DNA of 44,997 nucleotides from DSXH01 sp037446915 (GCA_037446915.1 JBBIHP010000011.1:1-44997); one strand, 5' to 3'; shown: positions 8,656 through 17,749, numbered from the stretch's first letter. Numbers and translations are program-made. The notes: a model not told the origin generated them from the sequence alone.

Positions 8656-8680
8656 CGTAGAATTTTTTTAAAATTCCACG
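8656..8680. other. Imperfect inverted repeat (hairpin) in the act-ispB gap
   Basis: Two 11-nt arms, CGTAGAATTTT and AAAATTCCACG, are separated by TTT and pair with one mismatch. The hairpin lies in the 220-bp gap between actA and the polyprenyl synthase gene, about 90 nt past the latter's stop. No U-run follows on the minus strand, so it is not a canonical intrinsic terminator. It could be a weak terminator, an operator or chance in AT-rich DNA. The rest of the gap (8551-8770) is AT-rich with nothing else I can support. Confidence 0.3.
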
Positions 8681-8770
8681 AGCTAAGATAAGAAATGGGA
8701 TCAAAAAACAAAAAATTTTTCTTTATAAAAATTCCTATTATAAAAAATTTTTAAGACCCTTTGATATTAA

Positions 8771-9751
8771 TTAAGTATTACGATCAACAACAAATTGAAC
8801 AAGCGATTCGAGTGCAACCCTGATATCAGACTTTTCAAATATAGCTAAACTGTCAATTGCTTTTTGTGCATATTCTCTTGAAACTTTTTCTGCATAATCA
8901 ATACCACCGCTCTTTTTAACATATTCTATTACATCTTTTACATCAAGTTTTTTACCGCCATTTTTTATAAGTTTGATTATGTGCTTCGAGTCATCTGAAG
9001 ATGAATTTTTGAGAGCGTAAATTAAGGGGAGTGTAAGCTTTTTCTCTCTTATATCCCCGCCAAGAGGTTTGCCAAATAATTTTGTAGTACCAATATAATC
9101 AAGAATATCATCCCGTATCTGGAATGCAATTCCAAGATTTTCACCGTAATTTTTTAATGCCAGAATTTTTTGTTCATCACTTGTAGAAGCTCTTGCACCA
9201 ATTTCGCAGCATGTAGTTAATAACGAGGCTGTTTTATCAGAAATAATTCTGAAATAAGTTTCTTCATCATTATCCAGCTTTCTTGTTTTACTAATTTGAA
9301 GTAGCTCTCCTTCAGACATTCTTTTAACAGTGTTTGTAATTACTTTAAGAAAATCAAAATCATTTCCTTCTACTGCAAGCATTAATCCACGTGCAAGCAG
9401 ATAATCACCCATTAATACTGCTACCTTATTTTTCCAGACAGCATTGATGGATGGAAAACTCCTCCGTGTCTCAGCATTATCAACAACATCATCATGAACC
9501 AGTGTAGCTGTATGTAGTAATTCTACAAGAATAGCACCTCTGTAAGATCTTTCATTAACTTCCCCGGCAAGTTTACTGGAAAGAAGAACAAGAGCCGGTC
9601 TTACTTTCTTCCCTTTTTGTTTAAGAATGTAACGTGTTACTAAATCGAGCAATCCTACTTTCGATTTAAGAGATTGTTTGAATAAGACATTAAACTGGTC
9701 CAATTCATTTTGAATCAGATGAGTAATTTCGGAGAGTGAATTTATTTTCAA
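8771..9751 (-). CDS. ispB: All-trans polyprenyl diphosphate synthase
   Basis: A 326-residue trans-prenyltransferase. The first Asp-rich motif is DDVVD (residues 87-91), followed by the conserved Arg pair, and the second is DDILD (214-218). These bind the Mg-diphosphates of the allylic substrate and isopentenyl diphosphate. KKVRP at 48-52 is the typical N-terminal basic site. The likely product is the long isoprenoid tail of menaquinone, which would serve the neighbouring ACIII; chain length cannot be read reliably from sequence. The start is TTG at 9751, overlapping the tatC stop as TTGA, so translation is likely coupled. The length is normal for the octaprenyl/heptaprenyl synthase group, and the specific gene name is by family resemblance. 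Confidence 0.9.
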   Translation of the reverse strand: MKINSLSEITHLIQNELDQFNVLFKQSLKSKVGLLDLVTRYILKQKGKKVRPALVLLSSKLAGEVNERSYRGAILVELLHTATLVHDDVVDNAETRRSFPSINAVWKNKVAVLMGDYLLARGLMLAVEGNDFDFLKVITNTVKRMSEGELLQISKTRKLDNDEETYFRIISDKTASLLTTCCEIGARASTSDEQKILALKNYGENLGIAFQIRDDILDYIGTTKLFGKPLGGDIREKKLTLPLIYALKNSSSDDSKHIIKLIKNGGKKLDVKDVIEYVKKSGGIDYAEKVSREYAQKAIDSLAIFEKSDIRVALESLVQFVVDRNT

Positions 9752-10512
9752 TCTTTCTTTTGAAATATTTTTGAAACTAAAATACTTATTTCGTATAAGA
9801 AAACCAATGGAATGGCTAATAGTATTTGGGAAACCGGATCTGTACCCGGGGTTAATAATGCAGCGAGAATTAATATTACAACTATTGAATGGCGCCTATA
9901 TCTACGCATTATTTTAGGGGTAAGTATTCCAATCTTGGATAAGAAAAACGATAGCATCGGTAACTCGAAAACTATTCCCGCACCAATAATTACACTTAGA
10001 ATAATTGAGAAGTATTCATCAATGGAAAAATTATTTGCAATTTCAGGTGAACCGAATTGAGCTGCAAATTGTAGTGTAAGCGGAAGCATAACAAAGTATG
10101 CAAACAGAACACCGGCTAAGAAACAGAGAGTAGTAAAAATAACTATTGCGGAAATATATTTTTTCTCATTTTCTCGAAGAGCAGGTGAAATAAATTTCCA
10201 GAGATGATACACAACATTAGGAAAACTAAGTATCAGGCCTATAATTAATGCAACTTCGAAGAATAAAAAGAGCTGTCCGAACGGACGTAAGTTCTGTAAT
10301 TTGAGATTAGATTGTTGAGCTGGAAGTAATAAAATCTGGTTGATGAAAAAATCGATGAATATCCACGCGATTATTGTACCGATTACAAGCCCAATTAATG
10401 CGTAAATAATTCTCCACCTTAATTCTTCGAGGTGTTCGAGAAATGACATTTCAATTTCGCCTTCAGTGGAATTTGGGGATTGCAATTTTTCCTTTTTGCT
10501 CACAATACCCAC
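9748..10512 (-). CDS. tatC: Sec-independent (Tat) protein translocase subunit TatC
   Basis: The multi-spanning receptor of the twin-arginine translocase, which recognises RR signal peptides and exports folded proteins. The diagnostic start of the family, SFLEHLEELRWRI, lies at about residues 23-35, followed by six hydrophobic helices. The GTG at 10512, directly after the glyA stop, gives 254 residues. A GTG three codons on or the ATG at 10449 (before SFLEHLEEL, with GAAGGCG upstream) are alternatives; the first ~20 residues are therefore uncertain. No tatA or tatB is in the window. Substrates nearby include ActB (SRRRFI) and perhaps the small ORF before it. The gene ends in a TTGA overlap with the prenyl synthase gene. 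Confidence 0.93.
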   Translation of the reverse strand: MGIVSKKEKLQSPNSTEGEIEMSFLEHLEELRWRIIYALIGLVIGTIIAWIFIDFFINQILLLPAQQSNLKLQNLRPFGQLFLFFEVALIIGLILSFPNVVYHLWKFISPALRENEKKYISAIVIFTTLCFLAGVLFAYFVMLPLTLQFAAQFGSPEIANNFSIDEYFSIILSVIIGAGIVFELPMLSFFLSKIGILTPKIMRRYRRHSIVVILILAALLTPGTDPVSQILLAIPLVFLYEISILVSKIFQKKD

Positions 10513-11814
10513 TTAACTATTTTGTAGCTGAGGATAAAGAGGAAACTTTGAGCAAAGTAATCCTACTTCTTTATTAACTTCCTTAAGTTCAGACTCATTT
10601 TCCGAATTTTTAATTGCTCTATCAATAAATTGAGCGATCAATTTCATTTCATTTTCTTTCATACCACGAGTTGTAACGGCTGGAGTTCCTATTCTTATTC
10701 CACTTGTAACAAACGGACTCTTAGTATCAAATGGTATCATGTTTTTATTAACGGTTATAGCCGCCATTCCAAGAGCATTTTCAATTTTTTTACCACTCAA
10801 TTCTTTCTTTGTAAGGTCAACTAACATTAAATGATTATCTGTGCCGCCAGAAACAATATCATATCCATAATTAATTAATTCATTTGCTAAGGTCTTTGCA
10901 TTTTTAATAATCTGTTTAGTATAATCAGAAAAAGAATCCTGAAGTGCTTCGCCGAATGCAACAGCTTTAGCCATAATTACATGCATCAATGGTCCACCTT
11001 GAATTCCGGGCATTACCATTCCGTCAAAAACTTCCGACATTAATTTAAATCTATCACCTTTAATTGTCTTAATGCCCATAGGGTTTTCTTTGTCCTTACC
11101 AACAAGAATAACTCCACCACGCGGACCGCGAAGAGTTTTATGGGTTGTAGATGTAACAACATCGCAATAAGGGAGCGGATTGTTTAATAATCCTTTTGCA
11201 ATAAGTCCCGCCGGATGAGCCATATCGCACATTAATAATGCGCCTACTTTATCTGCAATCTCTCTAAACTTTGAATAATCCCAGTCACGCGAGTAAGCAC
11301 TTGCACCCATTACAATTAGTTTTGGTTTTTCTTTCTTGGCAAGGTCTTCAATTAAATTATAGTCTAATAATTTTGTATCACGGTTTAATGTATATGGAAC
11401 AGCTTTATAAATCTGTCCGGAAAAATTAACCAATGAACCGTGGGTTAGATGTCCCCCATGGTCCAAACTAAGTCCGAGGATTGTATCGCCGGGTTTAAGC
11501 AAAGCCATATAAACAGCCATATTAGCTTGCGAACCACTGTGTGGCTGAACATTTACATATTCGGCGCCAAAAAGTTTTTTCAACCTATCGCGTGCAATAT
11601 CTTCTGCCATATCAACAAATTCGCATCCGCCATAATATCTTTTGCCAGGATAACCTTCTGCGTATTTATTGGTTAAAACAGAACCGGCTGCTTGAAGAAC
11701 AGCCGGACTTACAAAATTTTCGGATGCAATTAATTCGAGGTGGGTTTCCTGTCGGTTTAATTCAAGTTTAGCAACATTCAAAACTTCGCCATCTACAGAA
11801 AGATAATTAAACAT
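10513..11814 (-). CDS. glyA: Serine hydroxymethyltransferase
   Basis: A PLP enzyme interconverting serine and glycine with tetrahydrofolate and 5,10-methylene-THF. The 433-residue sequence carries the signature VTSTTHKTLRGPRGG with Schiff-base Lys226, the N-terminal ELIASENF and the glycine-rich YAEGYPGKRYYGG. Length and motifs are typical of bacterial GlyA. The ATG at 11814 is preceded by AGGTTC. It abuts tatC and follows the TPR protein gene by about 30 nt on the same strand. It is linked biochemically, though not in the same operon, to the formiminotransferase/cyclodeaminase genes further right, which also feed the one-carbon pool. Confidence 0.97.
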   Translation of the reverse strand: MFNYLSVDGEVLNVAKLELNRQETHLELIASENFVSPAVLQAAGSVLTNKYAEGYPGKRYYGGCEFVDMAEDIARDRLKKLFGAEYVNVQPHSGSQANMAVYMALLKPGDTILGLSLDHGGHLTHGSLVNFSGQIYKAVPYTLNRDTKLLDYNLIEDLAKKEKPKLIVMGASAYSRDWDYSKFREIADKVGALLMCDMAHPAGLIAKGLLNNPLPYCDVVTSTTHKTLRGPRGGVILVGKDKENPMGIKTIKGDRFKLMSEVFDGMVMPGIQGGPLMHVIMAKAVAFGEALQDSFSDYTKQIIKNAKTLANELINYGYDIVSGGTDNHLMLVDLTKKELSGKKIENALGMAAITVNKNMIPFDTKSPFVTSGIRIGTPAVTTRGMKENEMKLIAQFIDRAIKNSENESELKEVNKEVGLLCSKFPLYPQLQNS

Positions 11815-11844
11815 ATGAACCTGAAAATTTTATTGAACAATTTA

Positions 11845-13080
11845 TTAAGGAACAGTTACACTTCTATCAATCCATGAATAGCAAGGACCTTCAATTTTTA
11901 CAGTATCACCCGATTTCAATTTTCTAAAGAAATAATCTTCTTTCATTGGTATTGAATTTTGCAGTGCCTTAACTCTTTCTGCTGATGTAGAAGAAAATTG
12001 TCCACCCATAGAAGCAGCTTTACGGTAAGTATTAACTGCAAGTAAATAAACACATTTAGCCATAAAATCGAAATCGCAAAGTCGGGCTCCCTGTTCATAT
12101 AATTGTGCTTCGATGAATACAGGATAATCCCAGTTAGGATCAACTTTCATTCCCCTTTGCAAATAAGTTCTTGATACAGATAATTGTTCCAATCTTTTAT
12201 ATATAAGAGCAAGGTTAATATAATTATCTCTGTTATCGGGCTGCAAGTCGATCAGTTTCTTATAAGCTGAAATTGCTTTATCATTCATTTCAAGTTTTTC
12301 GTAAACACTTGCAAGCTGTTTCCAGTAATTAATAACCTCTGGTGCTTTTGAAGTTAAAAACTCAAGCGGAATTTTTGCTTGTTCATAATCCTGGGCTCTT
12401 AAACATGTAGAAGCATATTTCCATGCTTTTTCGAGATTCTCTTTATCAAATTCCCATGATTTTTTTGTAATGCTTACAAGTTCCGAGATATCTTCAGCAA
12501 TACCTTCAAGTTTCTGATTCCACATAGGATTGTCAGAATCTGTTTCTGCAAGTTTTGAATAAAGGTCAAGTGCCTTCAGTTTATAGTCATTATTATCACT
12601 TGCATTTGCAATGTAAAGCATGCCTAAACGGTCTTTGTAAAAGTTATCTATATTTGAATCGAGTGATAATGCATATTCATAAGCTTTAATTGTTTCATCT
12701 GGGTTAGTTTTGAGCCAAGTCTCCATCACGTATGCTTTTCTTATAGTGTAATAACTTTCATTTTTGGGTTCATATTTAATTGCACGATTATAAAAATAAA
12801 TTATGGTATCATTCAGCATTTTAATTTCACTTTCCGATACTTTCATACTATCATGCATATACCAGAGAATGTTTTCCATTTTAGGAAATATTTTGTAACG
12901 CAACCATTGAGTAGGATCAGAGTTAATAATTTTCCAGCCATAATCAATAGCAGTTACAAAATCCTTGTTTTTATGGTATTCATTGAACAAGCTGAAAGTA
13001 GCTTGATCATTTTGTGCTTTAATAACAAGGTTGGAAGCAAATCCAAGTATTAATGCCAATGATAAAAATTTTCTTTTCAA
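11845..13080 (-). CDS. Exported TPR-repeat protein
   Basis: About 411 residues. The start is placed at TTG 13080 (KRKFLSLALILGF), which has AGAAGGAAC about 8 nt upstream. A longer frame would overlap the preceding gene and push the signal peptide inward. The signal peptide ends at KAQ|ND. The mature part consists of helical tetratricopeptide repeats, clearest in the segment from about 230 to 320 (for example YWKQLASVYEKLEMNDKAI and NYINLALIYKRLEQLSV). The C-terminus is a short non-repeat region ending SWIDRSVTVP. It is probably periplasmic and likely a protein-protein scaffold. It sits after the outer-membrane barrel gene with 20 nt between them, so the two may work together. I cannot assign a specific role. 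Confidence 0.8.
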   Translation of the reverse strand: MKRKFLSLALILGFASNLVIKAQNDQATFSLFNEYHKNKDFVTAIDYGWKIINSDPTQWLRYKIFPKMENILWYMHDSMKVSESEIKMLNDTIIYFYNRAIKYEPKNESYYTIRKAYVMETWLKTNPDETIKAYEYALSLDSNIDNFYKDRLGMLYIANASDNNDYKLKALDLYSKLAETDSDNPMWNQKLEGIAEDISELVSITKKSWEFDKENLEKAWKYASTCLRAQDYEQAKIPLEFLTSKAPEVINYWKQLASVYEKLEMNDKAISAYKKLIDLQPDNRDNYINLALIYKRLEQLSVSRTYLQRGMKVDPNWDYPVFIEAQLYEQGARLCDFDFMAKCVYLLAVNTYRKAASMGGQFSSTSAERVKALQNSIPMKEDYFFRKLKSGDTVKIEGPCYSWIDRSVTVP

Positions 13081-13100
13081 TGTATTGTTCCTTCTATTAA

Positions 13101-14345
13101 TTATCTTTCCGTTTGGATAAACCAAAGCTCTCCGATGCTCAAAGTTATGGAAAATTTATAAAAATTTTCACTTAATAAATTATTTTCTTTTGTACCTCTT
13201 TTCCCGAACTGGAATCCTAAATCAAGTGTATTATCAAACCCAATCGGCATTGAAAAACCGGTATATAATGAGATCTGATCAATACCCTTTCCATTTATTG
13301 TATATTGAGTCTGCTCAAAGCTTAAACCGCCTCTTAACATAACCTGTTCCCAGAAAGATTGTGATCTGGATTCGGGGTTCCGGTATTCAACACCCAAACT
13401 ATATTTAGTTAAGTCTCTCATAACATTAAGTGTTCTTCCTCCAGCATCAAATTTACTTGTTTGCTGAAATAAATAATCTGCAGTAAAGTTTAATCCATTG
13501 CTAAGGGATAATGAAAGTCCCGCACCAAATCTTGACGGTAGATTTGTATTCATCGAACCAGTAGAAGTTTCTATATCACCTAATAATGTTGACGAAACAT
13601 TTGTAGTATCGGTATTCATTCTCGATTTTGTAGAATACACAATTCCTATTCTAAGATCCTTAACTGCTTCTGAACCGAATAACAGCGCGATATTAGGTGA
13701 AATTATTCCCATTGTAAATCCTAAACCGTTATAACTATAATTACGAGAGAAGGATGCGCTTATCAATTCTGATTCAGGTCCGAAAGCTACTGAAGAAAGA
13801 TGTTCAATTTTGCCATTGTAATAATCCAGTGAGGCACCAATAGCAAATTCAAGTGGTAGTCTAAAGGAGAATCCAAGGAAGGCTTTGGATAAACCGCCGT
13901 CACCTTTATATCCGGAAGTATATGAACCACCTATTGGATCAGTTTCATCAAAAGTTACATCATAATTAACATTTGAATAAGGGACGATACCAGTTGCAAA
14001 ACTAAAACCTAATTCTCTATCGATAGGAAATCCGAACATCATTCCGGAAAAAATTGTTTGCACATGAAATACTGATTCACTATTGGATGAGATATCATTA
14101 CCATGAGTTATTATTCCAGTTTCAAACCTGGAAAGTCTCATTTTATTCCAGCTGGCGGGATTAAGATAATTTAAGTAATCGACGTCGGTTGTAGCAATTC
14201 CTAATTCTCCCAATGCTAATCTTCTTGCAGAAAATGAAAAAAAGTAGTCACCCAATCCAAACCGCGAATAAATTGAACCTCCGGAAGGTAAAACCTGAGC
14301 CGGCAATACAATTAATAAGAATACAATGATCTGTTTTATTTTCAT
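13101..14345 (-). CDS. Outer-membrane beta-barrel protein (YSRFG-type, FadL/OmpP1-like)
   Basis: A 414-residue protein with a signal peptide (MKIKQIIVFLLIVLPAQ) and a mature start SIYSRFGLGDYFF, a motif common near the N-terminus of a conserved barrel family in Bacteroidota relatives. The rest is alternating short amphipathic beta strands with Gly, Ser and aromatic residues and a terminal strand rich in hydrophobics (FYKFSITLSIGELWF), as expected of an outer-membrane barrel. It may be distantly related to the FadL/OmpP1 transporters, but no substrate can be read. The gene lies between a DUF4270-like lipoprotein (3 nt upstream) and the TPR protein, all on one strand, suggesting an envelope module. 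Confidence 0.78.
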   Translation of the reverse strand: MKIKQIIVFLLIVLPAQVLPSGGSIYSRFGLGDYFFSFSARRLALGELGIATTDVDYLNYLNPASWNKMRLSRFETGIITHGNDISSNSESVFHVQTIFSGMMFGFPIDRELGFSFATGIVPYSNVNYDVTFDETDPIGGSYTSGYKGDGGLSKAFLGFSFRLPLEFAIGASLDYYNGKIEHLSSVAFGPESELISASFSRNYSYNGLGFTMGIISPNIALLFGSEAVKDLRIGIVYSTKSRMNTDTTNVSSTLLGDIETSTGSMNTNLPSRFGAGLSLSLSNGLNFTADYLFQQTSKFDAGGRTLNVMRDLTKYSLGVEYRNPESRSQSFWEQVMLRGGLSFEQTQYTINGKGIDQISLYTGFSMPIGFDNTLDLGFQFGKRGTKENNLLSENFYKFSITLSIGELWFIQTER

Positions 14346-14348
14346 CAG

Positions 14349-15542
14349 TTATTTCTTTTGTATGTATACAATTTTTAGTCTTGGTCTATTATTTATGTCA
14401 GCAGCTTTACTTCCAAATATTGCAAGCCGTGCTAATGATCTTTGTTCATCAGTCAAAGATAACATCATACCTTGATTTGCATTAGTCTCACTCGAAGAGA
14501 TCCATTTTTGAATAAGCCATGTAATTTCACCGCTATAGATATTTTTATCTCGCTTAAGTACAGATACAATTAAACTATCCCCTGATAATTCTTTGCTAAC
14601 ACTGTCTTTTAGGGCTCTTACATCTATTGAATCTGACAATGGTTGTCCATTGATAGATTTAAGTGTATCGATAGTAAGTTCAAGCTTGGCACTATTTATA
14701 ATTATGTCCTTCGGAAGAGATGCAATATTAAATGATAAAAATCCTCTACTCGTCAATCCGCCTTGAAGATAGATATTCTCCGGTTGTTTAAGAAACGAAC
14801 CTGTAACTACGTGAACGTCCATGTAAGGAGTAGAGAAGAGTGAATCAACTTTGGAATTCTGTTCATATTGAATTTTTAGTGTAGGTAAATCCGAAACAAT
14901 AGTTTCTCCAAAAGCAATAAAACCAATAAACCTTTGAGTATTGGCAGTGGGCTTCATCAACAATCCATAATTCTTTGGAGCAGAAAGAGTATCAACTCTA
15001 TACTTAAGCCACTGTTCAATTACTTCAGGTTCAATATTAAATTTCAATAAAGTATCTACAAGAACTTTTGAAGAAGCAACATCTTTTGAATCATAAGTAA
15101 GTTTAGCAAGACTATCTTTATCGAATCCAGTTGAAGTCCAGTTCTTTCTTACTTGATGTAAAGTAAAGTCGAAATTCTGAGTTTCATCTCCAAGCTTATA
15201 AGCCCGCCTCATTTCCATCCAGGCTTTCTTTATTTTTACCTTATTGGATTTATAATAAATAACCATTGAGTCAGCAAATGCAGGTGAAAATTGCATAAGT
15301 ATTACCGACTCCAGATGAGAATTTTTTCCTAAAATAATATAAGGTGAAGTTCCAAGTTTAATTTTGGCTTCGAAAGAAGAAGATGACTGGTTAATTGGTG
15401 TTTCCTTTGAATCGAGCTGCTTAAACTGAATTTTGCCATCCTCAGGTAATAAATTATAACCAACTGATGTTGGTTCTTCGTTACATCTGGCAAAAATCAG
15501 AATAAGAAAAGGAATAAAAGACAACTTCAAAAATCTATTCAA
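14349..15542 (-). CDS. DUF4270-like exported lipoprotein
   Basis: A 397-residue protein with a hydrophobic signal (FLKLSFIPFLILIF) ending at ARC20NEE. Cys20 is a candidate lipidation site, although Arg at the -1 position makes the lipobox atypical. The mature start SVGYNLLPEDGKIQFK resembles DUF4270 proteins of Bacteroidota, which are often encoded near glycogen/starch synthase as here. Later segments are beta-rich with a repeat-like NSAKLELTIDTL pattern reminiscent of DNRLRE domains. The start is TTG at 15542, with GGAGG 8 nt upstream, overlapping the stop of the HAD gene as TTGA. Function is unknown. The family assignment rests on N-terminal features and context, so it is moderate. Confidence 0.7.
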   Translation of the reverse strand: MNRFLKLSFIPFLILIFARCNEEPTSVGYNLLPEDGKIQFKQLDSKETPINQSSSSFEAKIKLGTSPYIILGKNSHLESVILMQFSPAFADSMVIYYKSNKVKIKKAWMEMRRAYKLGDETQNFDFTLHQVRKNWTSTGFDKDSLAKLTYDSKDVASSKVLVDTLLKFNIEPEVIEQWLKYRVDTLSAPKNYGLLMKPTANTQRFIGFIAFGETIVSDLPTLKIQYEQNSKVDSLFSTPYMDVHVVTGSFLKQPENIYLQGGLTSRGFLSFNIASLPKDIIINSAKLELTIDTLKSINGQPLSDSIDVRALKDSVSKELSGDSLIVSVLKRDKNIYSGEITWLIQKWISSSETNANQGMMLSLTDEQRSLARLAIFGSKAADINNRPRLKIVYIQKK

Positions 15543-16117
15543 CTGCGTTCCTCCAAAAAATCTTTAACAATAAAATCGCAAGCTTCCTTGAAATTAGCGG
15601 CTACAAAATTGGGCTTTTTCTCAAGATTATGCAAGACATTAATTTCTGTATTATCTCCGCTATAATTAACTAAGATTGTTTTAACACCAGCATTTATTCC
15701 GCATAATATATCTATGCTCTTATCTCCAACCATATATGATTTGCTTAGATCAATATTCAAATCCATCGAAGCTTTTACAATCATATGCGGAGATGGTTTC
15801 CTACATTTTGAATCTTCTTCGGAATTAAAATCAGGATGAAAAGGACAATAGTAAAAATTATCGATGCCGGTTCCATAATCTGATAACATACTATTGATTC
15901 TATTATTAATAGCATCAACATCATTGTGAGTAAGAATTCCGTAAGCAATTCCGGCTTGGTTAGAAATTACAACAATCTTGAAGTTGTATTGATCCTTTAA
16001 CCTTCTTATTCCTTCTGCAACACCGGGATATAATTTAACTGAATCGGGGTCTTTGATATAACCTGTATCGTAGTTTATCGTTCCGTCCCTGTCTAAAAAA
16101 ACTGTATGATGTTGCAT
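15539..16117 (-). CDS. gmhB: GmhB-type HAD phosphatase (heptose 1,7-bisphosphate 7-phosphatase family)
   Basis: A 192-residue HAD-IIIA phosphatase. Motif I is FLDRDGT with Asp9/Asp11, motif II is ISNQ (Ser52, Asn53), Lys107 follows in CRKP, and motif IV is MVGDKSID (Asp132). The overall pattern matches GmhB/HisB-N enzymes, which remove the 7-phosphate from heptose bisphosphate on the way to ADP-heptose for LPS. The zinc loop is degenerate: the residues at the positions of E. coli GmhB Cys92, His94, Cys107 and Cys109 appear to be Cys91, Phe93, Ser103 and Cys105, so zinc binding may be lost. No other heptose gene is nearby, so the true substrate is uncertain. It lies 3 nt after glgA and overlaps the DUF4270-like gene by TTGA. 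Confidence 0.82.
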   Translation of the reverse strand: MQHHTVFLDRDGTINYDTGYIKDPDSVKLYPGVAEGIRRLKDQYNFKIVVISNQAGIAYGILTHNDVDAINNRINSMLSDYGTGIDNFYYCPFHPDFNSEEDSKCRKPSPHMIVKASMDLNIDLSKSYMVGDKSIDILCGINAGVKTILVNYSGDNTEINVLHNLEKKPNFVAANFKEACDFIVKDFLEERS

Positions 16118-16120
16118 TAA

Positions 16121-17608
16121 TTAATCGGTAAGTTTTTTATACAGGTCAAGATATTTTTTTGCCGAGTTCAGCCAGGTAAAATTCGATTTCATTCCATTTT
16201 TCATTATTGTCTGCCATGTTTCTTTATCGGTCGAATAAATCTTAATTGCTTTTTTAATTTCAGCAATCATATCTGCTGCGGTATATTTTTCAAAAGTAAA
16301 ACCATTTCCCGTTTTGCTCTTCGGATTAAATGGTTGAACTGTATCGGCTAATCCACCGGTATTGCGGACAATAGGCACAGTTCCATACATCAGACTGTAC
16401 ATTTGATTCAATCCGCAAGGTTCAATTTTAGAAGGCATAAGGAACATATCCGAACCAGCTTCAATTAGGTGAGCTAATTCCTCATCGAAACCGATGAAAC
16501 ATGAGAAGTTATTATGATACTTTGAAGCAGCGCTTGTAAAAAGCTTATGATATTTTTTATCACCCGTGCCAAGAAGAATAAGATGCATATTAAGCTTCAT
16601 TAACTGAGGAAGTGCTTTTTCTAGAAGATCCAATCCTTTATCTTCGAAGAGACGGGAAATCATTCCAATTACCGGGACCTTTTCGTCATACTTAAATCCA
16701 AAATTATCAGCTAAAGCTTTTTTATTTTCTTTTTTGAATTCAAGATTTTTAACAGAATATTTATGAGCAATTTTATTATCGAGTTCCGGGTTCCAGATAG
16801 TCTCATCAATTCCATTAATTATTCCATACATATCTTTCTTTCTTTTACATAATACATCTTGCAATCCTGCACCAAAATCTTTTTTATGACATAACTCTTT
16901 TGCATAAGTCTCACTAACTGTTGTAATCATATCAGAATAGACTAATCCGGTTTTCAGAAAGTTAACCTTACCTTTATGAAGAGCCCCTTTTTCACTTTCT
17001 AATTCCTTAGGCAATCCGGTCTTAGCAAAAGTAGGTTTGGTAAAGTTGCCCTGGAAAGCTAAATTGTGAATTGTAAACAAGGTTTTTATCGGAGTAAATA
17101 ACGGATCTTTTGCATACATTGTTTTTAAATAAGCGGGAACCAATCCTGTTTGCCAATCATTACAGTGAATTACATCGGGAGCCCATCCCAATTTGGTAAT
17201 TAATTCGAAAACAGCTTTCGAAAGGAGTATAAACCTTTCATCATTATCAGGGTAATCATCACCTGTAAGAGGATCAGAATAAAGAGAATGACGGCTTCCA
17301 AAATACTCGGGATTATCTAAAAAGTAAATTTGAACACGTGTTTTAGGACCGATTAAGAATGACGAACGGAGAGAAAATACTACTTCCTTTTCACCGATAT
17401 TTATTTTTATATCTTTTAACCTTACCACTTCATGAATTTTATACTTCCTTTCGTCTATTGCACCATATTTAGGAACAATAATTCTAACCTGGTGACCTAA
17501 TTCCTGTAATTTTTGGGGTAAAGCCGAAGAAACATCTGCCAGCCCACCTGTTTTAATAAATGGAACTACTTCTGATGTGACAAAGAGGATTTTATACTTT
17601 GAAGGCAT
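16121..17608 (-). CDS. glgA: Glycogen (starch) synthase, GT5 family
   Basis: A 495-residue GT-B glycosyltransferase that extends alpha-1,4-glucan from ADP-glucose. The N-terminal KTGGLADVSSALP (Lys20 region) is the ADP-glucose binding signature. Further GT5 features are RIIVPKYG, HNLAFQG and the C-terminal EPCGLNQMYSLMYGTVPIVRNTGGLADTV region, which I give only in part as the nucleotide and donor site. Length is typical. The ATG is at 17608; the gene is divergent from hutI across a 141-bp gap and heads the leftward gene run. No other glg gene is in the window. ADP-glucose rather than UDP-glucose specificity is a family inference. Confidence 0.96.
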   Translation of the reverse strand: MPSKYKILFVTSEVVPFIKTGGLADVSSALPQKLQELGHQVRIIVPKYGAIDERKYKIHEVVRLKDIKINIGEKEVVFSLRSSFLIGPKTRVQIYFLDNPEYFGSRHSLYSDPLTGDDYPDNDERFILLSKAVFELITKLGWAPDVIHCNDWQTGLVPAYLKTMYAKDPLFTPIKTLFTIHNLAFQGNFTKPTFAKTGLPKELESEKGALHKGKVNFLKTGLVYSDMITTVSETYAKELCHKKDFGAGLQDVLCKRKKDMYGIINGIDETIWNPELDNKIAHKYSVKNLEFKKENKKALADNFGFKYDEKVPVIGMISRLFEDKGLDLLEKALPQLMKLNMHLILLGTGDKKYHKLFTSAASKYHNNFSCFIGFDEELAHLIEAGSDMFLMPSKIEPCGLNQMYSLMYGTVPIVRNTGGLADTVQPFNPKSKTGNGFTFEKYTAADMIAEIKKAIKIYSTDKETWQTIMKNGMKSNFTWLNSAKKYLDLYKKLTD

Positions 17609-17699
17609 TTTTGGTTTATCCCTTACTTTTCAATAGGGTAAAAATACTAAAATTGAAGCTTTTGAACAAAAAGAATAGAAAATAAAGTCCTGAATTATC

Positions 17700-17707
17700 T
17701 ATTTTTG
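17700..17707 (+). promoter_or_regulatory. Candidate -7 box (TATTTTTG) upstream of hutI
   Basis: TATTTTTG fits the Bacteroidota-type -7 consensus TAnnTTTG exactly, and lies 43 nt before the hutI ATG in the glgA-hutI divergent gap. No convincing -33 TTTG is found at the expected distance. The match could be chance in AT-rich DNA. Confidence 0.35.
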
Positions 17708-17749
17708 AAAGTGAGATGAGAATGAATTAACCCGGAAATAATTTACCAT

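Noticed and set aside
8690..8755. A/T-only inverted repeats in the act-ispB gap as a terminator
   Set aside because: No G/C pairs in the stems, and many alternative pairings exist; no reliable terminator.
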